24,366 nt of DNA, from the NCBI GenBank assembly GCA_002331045.1, contig DCYK01000032.1, positions 1 through 24,366 on the forward strand, given 5' to 3'. The notes under the pieces are model-generated. The model worked only from the letters and a program-made list of their open reading frames with translations. It did no database searches and was not told where the DNA came from. The translations under genes and the position numbers were made by a program. The stretch is from Candidatus Saccharibacteria bacterium UBA2112. GTDB taxonomy: Bacteria > Patescibacteriota > Saccharimonadia > Saccharimonadales > Saccharimonadaceae. Position 1 is the first letter of the stretch, and the number at the start of each line of letters is the position of its first letter. Shown here piece by piece: positions 22,291 through 24,366 of the stretch.

Positions 22291-22769
22291 TGCCTCGTAA
22301 AGTGACTAAAAAGCTCCAGCGTGAACTGAAGCCGGATCGTAAGTACCAGTCTGTTCTGGTGCAGCGATTGATCAACAAGTCAATGCTAGATGGTAAAAAG
22401 CTGGTTGCAGAGCGCGCAGTATACGCGGCACTCGAGCAAGCGGCCAAAAAGCTAAGCAGTGAAGAACCGCTGGAAGTATTTGAAAAAGCACTAAAGAACG
22501 TCAGTCCGAATTTTGAAGTGAAGTCTCGTCGCGTTGGTGGTGCAAATTATCAGATTCCGTTTGCAATCCAGGGTCATCGCCAACTGCACTTTGCCTTTAG
22601 CTGGTTGGTGCAATCAGCCCGCGCTCGGAGCGGTATGCCCTATAGCCAACGTCTCGCACTCGAAATTGTTGACGCGCATAACCAAGCAGGCGCTGCCTTC
22701 AAGAAGAAGGAAGATACACACAAGATGGCTGAAGCGAACCGCGCTTTTGCCCACTTTGCTCGTGGATAG
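22290..22769 (+). CDS. rpsG: Small ribosomal subunit protein uS7
   Basis: S7 nucleates assembly of the 30S head and contacts the E-site tRNA. The 159-residue protein begins [36 protein letters not shown], with the expected internal [11 protein letters not shown] and [10 protein letters not shown] segments (family: VGGATYQVP) and ends with [21 protein letters not shown] (family: [20 protein letters not shown]). The length is close to the usual 156. Shine-Dalgarno AAAGGGG is in the end of rpsL, and the start codon overlaps the rpsL stop. A strong terminator follows, so fusA is not cotranscribed. Confidence 0.97.
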   Translation: [159 protein letters not shown]

Positions 22770-22783
22770 CAGCCAGTTATACC

Positions 22784-22816
22784 AAAAAGAACTCTCGTGG
22801 TACGGGAGTTCTTTTT
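22784..22816. terminator. Bidirectional terminator between rpsG and the PAP2 gene
   Basis: AAAAAGAACTC (22784-22794) pairs with GAGTTCTTTTT (22806-22816), plus T-G and C-G inner pairs and a 7-base loop. T runs occur on both strands, serving rpsG (+) and the convergent PAP2 gene (-). Confidence 0.9.
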
Positions 22817-22830
22817 ATACATAGACATAT

Positions 22831-23355
22831 CTAACGAGGGAAAAGGAGAATGTAGAGTAGTCCGGCACCACCTACCAGCCATCCTCCAACAATATCGCTC
22901 GCATAGTGAGCGCGTAGGTAAATTCGGGAAAAACTGATCATGAATGCAACCACCAAGGCGACGCACCATACTGTAATGGTCAGCTCTGGCCAGCGAAGGG
23001 ATATCACATACGCTGCAAGACCATAGCTTACAAGTGCTCCCGCGGCATGACCACTCGGAAAACTGAATGTCTTGAAAAACATTTTTTCAACATAATCACT
23101 GATAGGCCTGGCTCGACGTAGGATAATTTTAAGTAGGCTACTGAGTATGATTGTGGCAATCGCAACCACTCCAGCGGCGATATAGAAGGTTTTTTCAAGC
23201 GCTAGACCGTACCCTAGAACCGTTGCAGCAATACCAACCGTAAAGGGAGGCTGTCCAATGATAGTAAAAAGGTGCATGAGCGGATACAACTGCTGAGGTA
23301 ACCGTTCAACTAAACGATCAATCACGTGATCAAACCTTCGTATTATGGGCCTCAT
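22831..23355 (-). CDS. PAP2 superfamily membrane phosphatase
   Basis: This 174-residue membrane protein has the three-part PAP2 phosphatase signature: K76-x6-RP (KIILRRARP, ending at P84), P100-S-G-H103 (FPSGHAAG) and S143-R-x5-H150-x3-D154 (SRIYLRAHYASD). H103 and H150 are the catalytic pair. About five hydrophobic segments surround them. Family members dephosphorylate lipid pyrophosphates or phosphates, such as undecaprenyl pyrophosphate or phosphatidylglycerol phosphate; the substrate is not identifiable, but recycling of a lipid carrier for cell-wall precursors is plausible. A TATACT -10 ends 10 bases before the ATG on the minus strand, and there is no Shine-Dalgarno. It is convergent with rpsG and separated from the 7-TM gene, also on the minus strand, by 49 bases. 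Confidence 0.88.
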   Translation of the reverse strand: MRPIIRRFDHVIDRLVERLPQQLYPLMHLFTIIGQPPFTVGIAATVLGYGLALEKTFYIAAGVVAIATIILSSLLKIILRRARPISDYVEKMFFKTFSFPSGHAAGALVSYGLAAYVISLRWPELTITVWCVALVVAFMISFSRIYLRAHYASDIVGGWLVGGAGLLYILLFPR

Positions 23356-23364
23356 ACTACATTT

Positions 23365-23370
23365 AGTATA
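23365..23370 (-). promoter_or_regulatory. -10 box of the PAP2 gene
   Basis: TATACT on the minus strand (23370 to 23365). Expected +1 is about 3 nt before the ATG at 23355. The -35 is weak. Confidence 0.5.
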
Positions 23371-23404
23371 CGCTACTCTAAAACACGATAAAACTACAGA
23401 AGGA

Positions 23405-24115
23405 CTAATGCTTTATGCGAGGTACTCTACTAAGAGGAAGCACCTGCCAGACAAGAATAATTGCAAGGAGTACGGCAAAACCACACATGATTGATGGGAT
23501 AGCTGCGAGCGTTCGTGGATCGATGATGTTTGCAATAGTGGTTGGAATAATGAATGTTGCATATCCAATAACAGTCCAACGGAGAGCTCTAGCATTCTTT
23601 GGCTTTATTCGTGCAAGGTATGTTGCCAATCCAACTGCAACAAGGAGCCATCCATAATAGTAAAAACCGTACAGTAAAGCACCGAAACCGTGAGCGCTAA
23701 AGACCGCATAGTTTGGTGCACACTCTTGTGCGATGACGGTGCCTGGCCCAAGTAGGAAATAAAGCATGTATGCCACTGCTGTACCGTAGGCGGCCAAAAG
23801 CAAAGGCCAATTTATCTTGTTTGCGATCGCCATAATCAAATGAATTCCAAGGGCTGGTAGCAAAGAAATTGACATATAACCCACGCGCGCCCATTCAATA
23901 CCCGTGAGTCCCAGACCGCCACATATCATGTACTCGGCCAGCTGAAAGAGCCCAAGACAAACAAGGAGAATAAAGACCAGCCGCGATATAATGTTCATTT
24001 TGTAGCGCCATATAACGTAAAATGCCAGACCAAATTCAAGTGCGAACGTGGCCAGCATTACAGGAGGAGAAAAACAGTACATCTTGTTTGCGTATTTTTT
24101 GTACATACGATTCAT
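23405..24115 (-). CDS. Seven-transmembrane protein of unknown function
   Basis: This 236-residue protein has seven hydrophobic segments (roughly 17-37, 43-60, 76-98, 102-123, 144-168, 178-199 and 205-226) and short loops. It resembles the 7TM sensor modules found at the N-terminus of some histidine kinases, but no kinase, GGDEF or other output domain follows, and I do not recognise the family with confidence. The start is ambiguous: ATG 24115 lies only 3 bases from a TATACT -10 box, which would put it before the predicted transcript start at about 24111. ATG 24106 (MYKKYANK) would then be the first codon of a near-leaderless message. It lies between rpsG and fusA on the opposite strand. Confidence 0.72.
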   Translation of the reverse strand: MNRMYKKYANKMYCFSPPVMLATFALEFGLAFYVIWRYKMNIISRLVFILLVCLGLFQLAEYMICGGLGLTGIEWARVGYMSISLLPALGIHLIMAIANKINWPLLLAAYGTAVAYMLYFLLGPGTVIAQECAPNYAVFSAHGFGALLYGFYYYGWLLVAVGLATYLARIKPKNARALRWTVIGYATFIIPTTIANIIDPRTLAAIPSIMCGFAVLLAIILVWQVLPLSRVPRIKH

Positions 24116-24117
24116 AT

Positions 24118-24123
24118 AGTATA
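24118..24123 (-). promoter_or_regulatory. -10 box of the 7-TM gene
   Basis: TATACT on the minus strand (24123 to 24118). The expected +1 near 24111 favours the ATG at 24106 over that at 24115. Confidence 0.5.
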
Positions 24124-24219
24124 CATGAGTGTATTAAGCAAAAGCAAAGTTAATTGGCTGTAAGGTGTATTCATCTCGGAGGACGGATGCAGCCATTGCT
24201 GGCGTAAAAGGAAATAATC

Positions 24220-24228
24220 TGCTACAAT
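24220..24228 (+). promoter_or_regulatory. fusA promoter, extended -10 (TGCTACAAT)
   Basis: TG-C-TACAAT with the hexamer at 24223-24228; no convincing -35. Predicted start about 24235, leader about 67 nt. Confidence 0.65.
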
Positions 24229-24241
24229 ATTCATTAAGGCG

Positions 24242-24264
24242 CTATTTTTTATGGCAAAAAATAG
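24242..24264 (+). promoter_or_regulatory. fusA leader hairpin with a tiny upstream ORF
   Basis: CTATTTTTT (24242-24250) pairs perfectly with AAAAAATAG (24256-24264) around the loop ATGGC. The ATG of the loop opens a 5-codon frame, ATG GCA AAA AAT AGT TAA (24251-24268), ahead of the fusA Shine-Dalgarno AGAGGAA. The A/U-rich stem is weak in energy. Confidence 0.35.
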
Positions 24265-24301
24265 TTAAATAATCATAATAACAGAGGAATAGTAGACAAT
24301 T

Positions 24302-24366
24302 ATGGCAGTAAAAAACGTCCCACTCAAGGACTTTCGAAATATCGGTATTATCGCGCATATTGACGC
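24302..24366 (+). CDS. fusA: Elongation factor G, N-terminal fragment (cut by window edge)
   Basis: Only the first 21 codons are present: MAVKNVPLKDFRNIGIIAHID. The RNIGIIAHIDA segment is the start of the GTPase G1 region of EF-G (normally followed by GKTTTTER), which drives tRNA-mRNA translocation. LepA and TetM-type proteins have a similar IRNFxIIAHIDHGK, so the assignment rests partly on the AHIDA ending and proximity to rpsL-rpsG. The Shine-Dalgarno AGAGGAA lies about 12 bases upstream of the ATG. It has its own extended -10 promoter, separate from rpsL-rpsG. Confidence 0.88.
   Translation, partial: MAVKNVPLKDFRNIGIIAHID

Noticed and set aside
1..24366. UGA recoded to glycine as in Gracilibacteria or Absconditabacteria
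   Set aside because: Genes end normally at TGA (for example the 1330, 1872 and 7983 stops) and the long conserved genes such as rpoB and rpoC contain no in-frame TGA.
1..24366. CRISPR arrays, insertion sequences, prophage or integrases
   Set aside because: No direct-repeat arrays, transposase or integrase motifs, or att-like duplications were seen; the only tandem repeat is the 105-bp coding repeat.

Overview
The window looks like the chromosome of a small-genome bacterium of the Patescibacteria (CPR) type, most like Candidatus Saccharibacteria (TM7). This is inference from several traits. Genes are tightly packed. TGA is used as a normal stop (for example at 1330, 1872 and 7983), which argues against the UGA-recoding CPR lineages. 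There is an LPKTG sortase-type surface protein. The RNA polymerase beta' subunit carries an actinobacteria-like coiled-coil insertion, and S12 and beta' have unusual substitutions. GC content is moderate, except in one GC-rich gene.

Layout. Positions 1-2407 hold the 3' end of recG, a metal-dependent phospholipase C/P1-nuclease-like protein, rsmD and a GNAT acetyltransferase. A tRNA-Leu(UAG) follows on the minus strand. Positions 2628-4262 encode a GlcD-like FAD oxidoreductase. Positions 4302-4923 form a self-contained GC-rich unit with its own promoter, secreted protein and strong terminator. Next come tRNA-Leu(CAG) and a multi-pass membrane protein on the minus strand. Positions 5994-8516 hold a SpoU methyltransferase and a nucleotidyltransferase / LCM-like methyltransferase / GNAT set with coupled reading frames. 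Positions 8650-9921 encode a surface protein with five 35-residue Cys repeats and an LPKTG anchor. Then follow hisS, tig, clpP (with a CIRCE operator), an unknown membrane-anchored protein, rpoB-rpoC, rpsL-rpsG, two minus-strand membrane proteins (one PAP2 phosphatase) and the start of fusA.

The genes are mostly core information processing: recombination, rRNA/tRNA methylation, tRNA charging, nascent-chain folding, proteolysis, transcription and translation. A thin layer of surface and membrane genes sits between them. tig and clpP adjoin as a protein-quality block, with clpP probably under HrcA heat-shock repression. The str operon is split: rpsL-rpsG is separated from fusA by two genes on the opposite strand.

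Three observations stand out. (1) The beta' subunit has lost all eight cysteines of both canonical zinc sites while keeping the alignment length around them, so this RNA polymerase appears to be zinc-free. (2) Many genes have a -10 element, often of the extended type TGCTATNAT, placed so that the predicted transcript begins at or within about 3 nt of the ATG, with no Shine-Dalgarno. This suggests widespread leaderless mRNAs, while rpoB, rpsL, rpsG, fusA and the secreted genes keep Shine-Dalgarno sites, mostly in leaders of about 40-90 nt (rpsG's lies at the end of rpsL). (3) The rpoB, rpsL and fusA leaders contain neat hairpins that could be regulatory. No CRISPR array, insertion sequence, prophage or integrase was seen.
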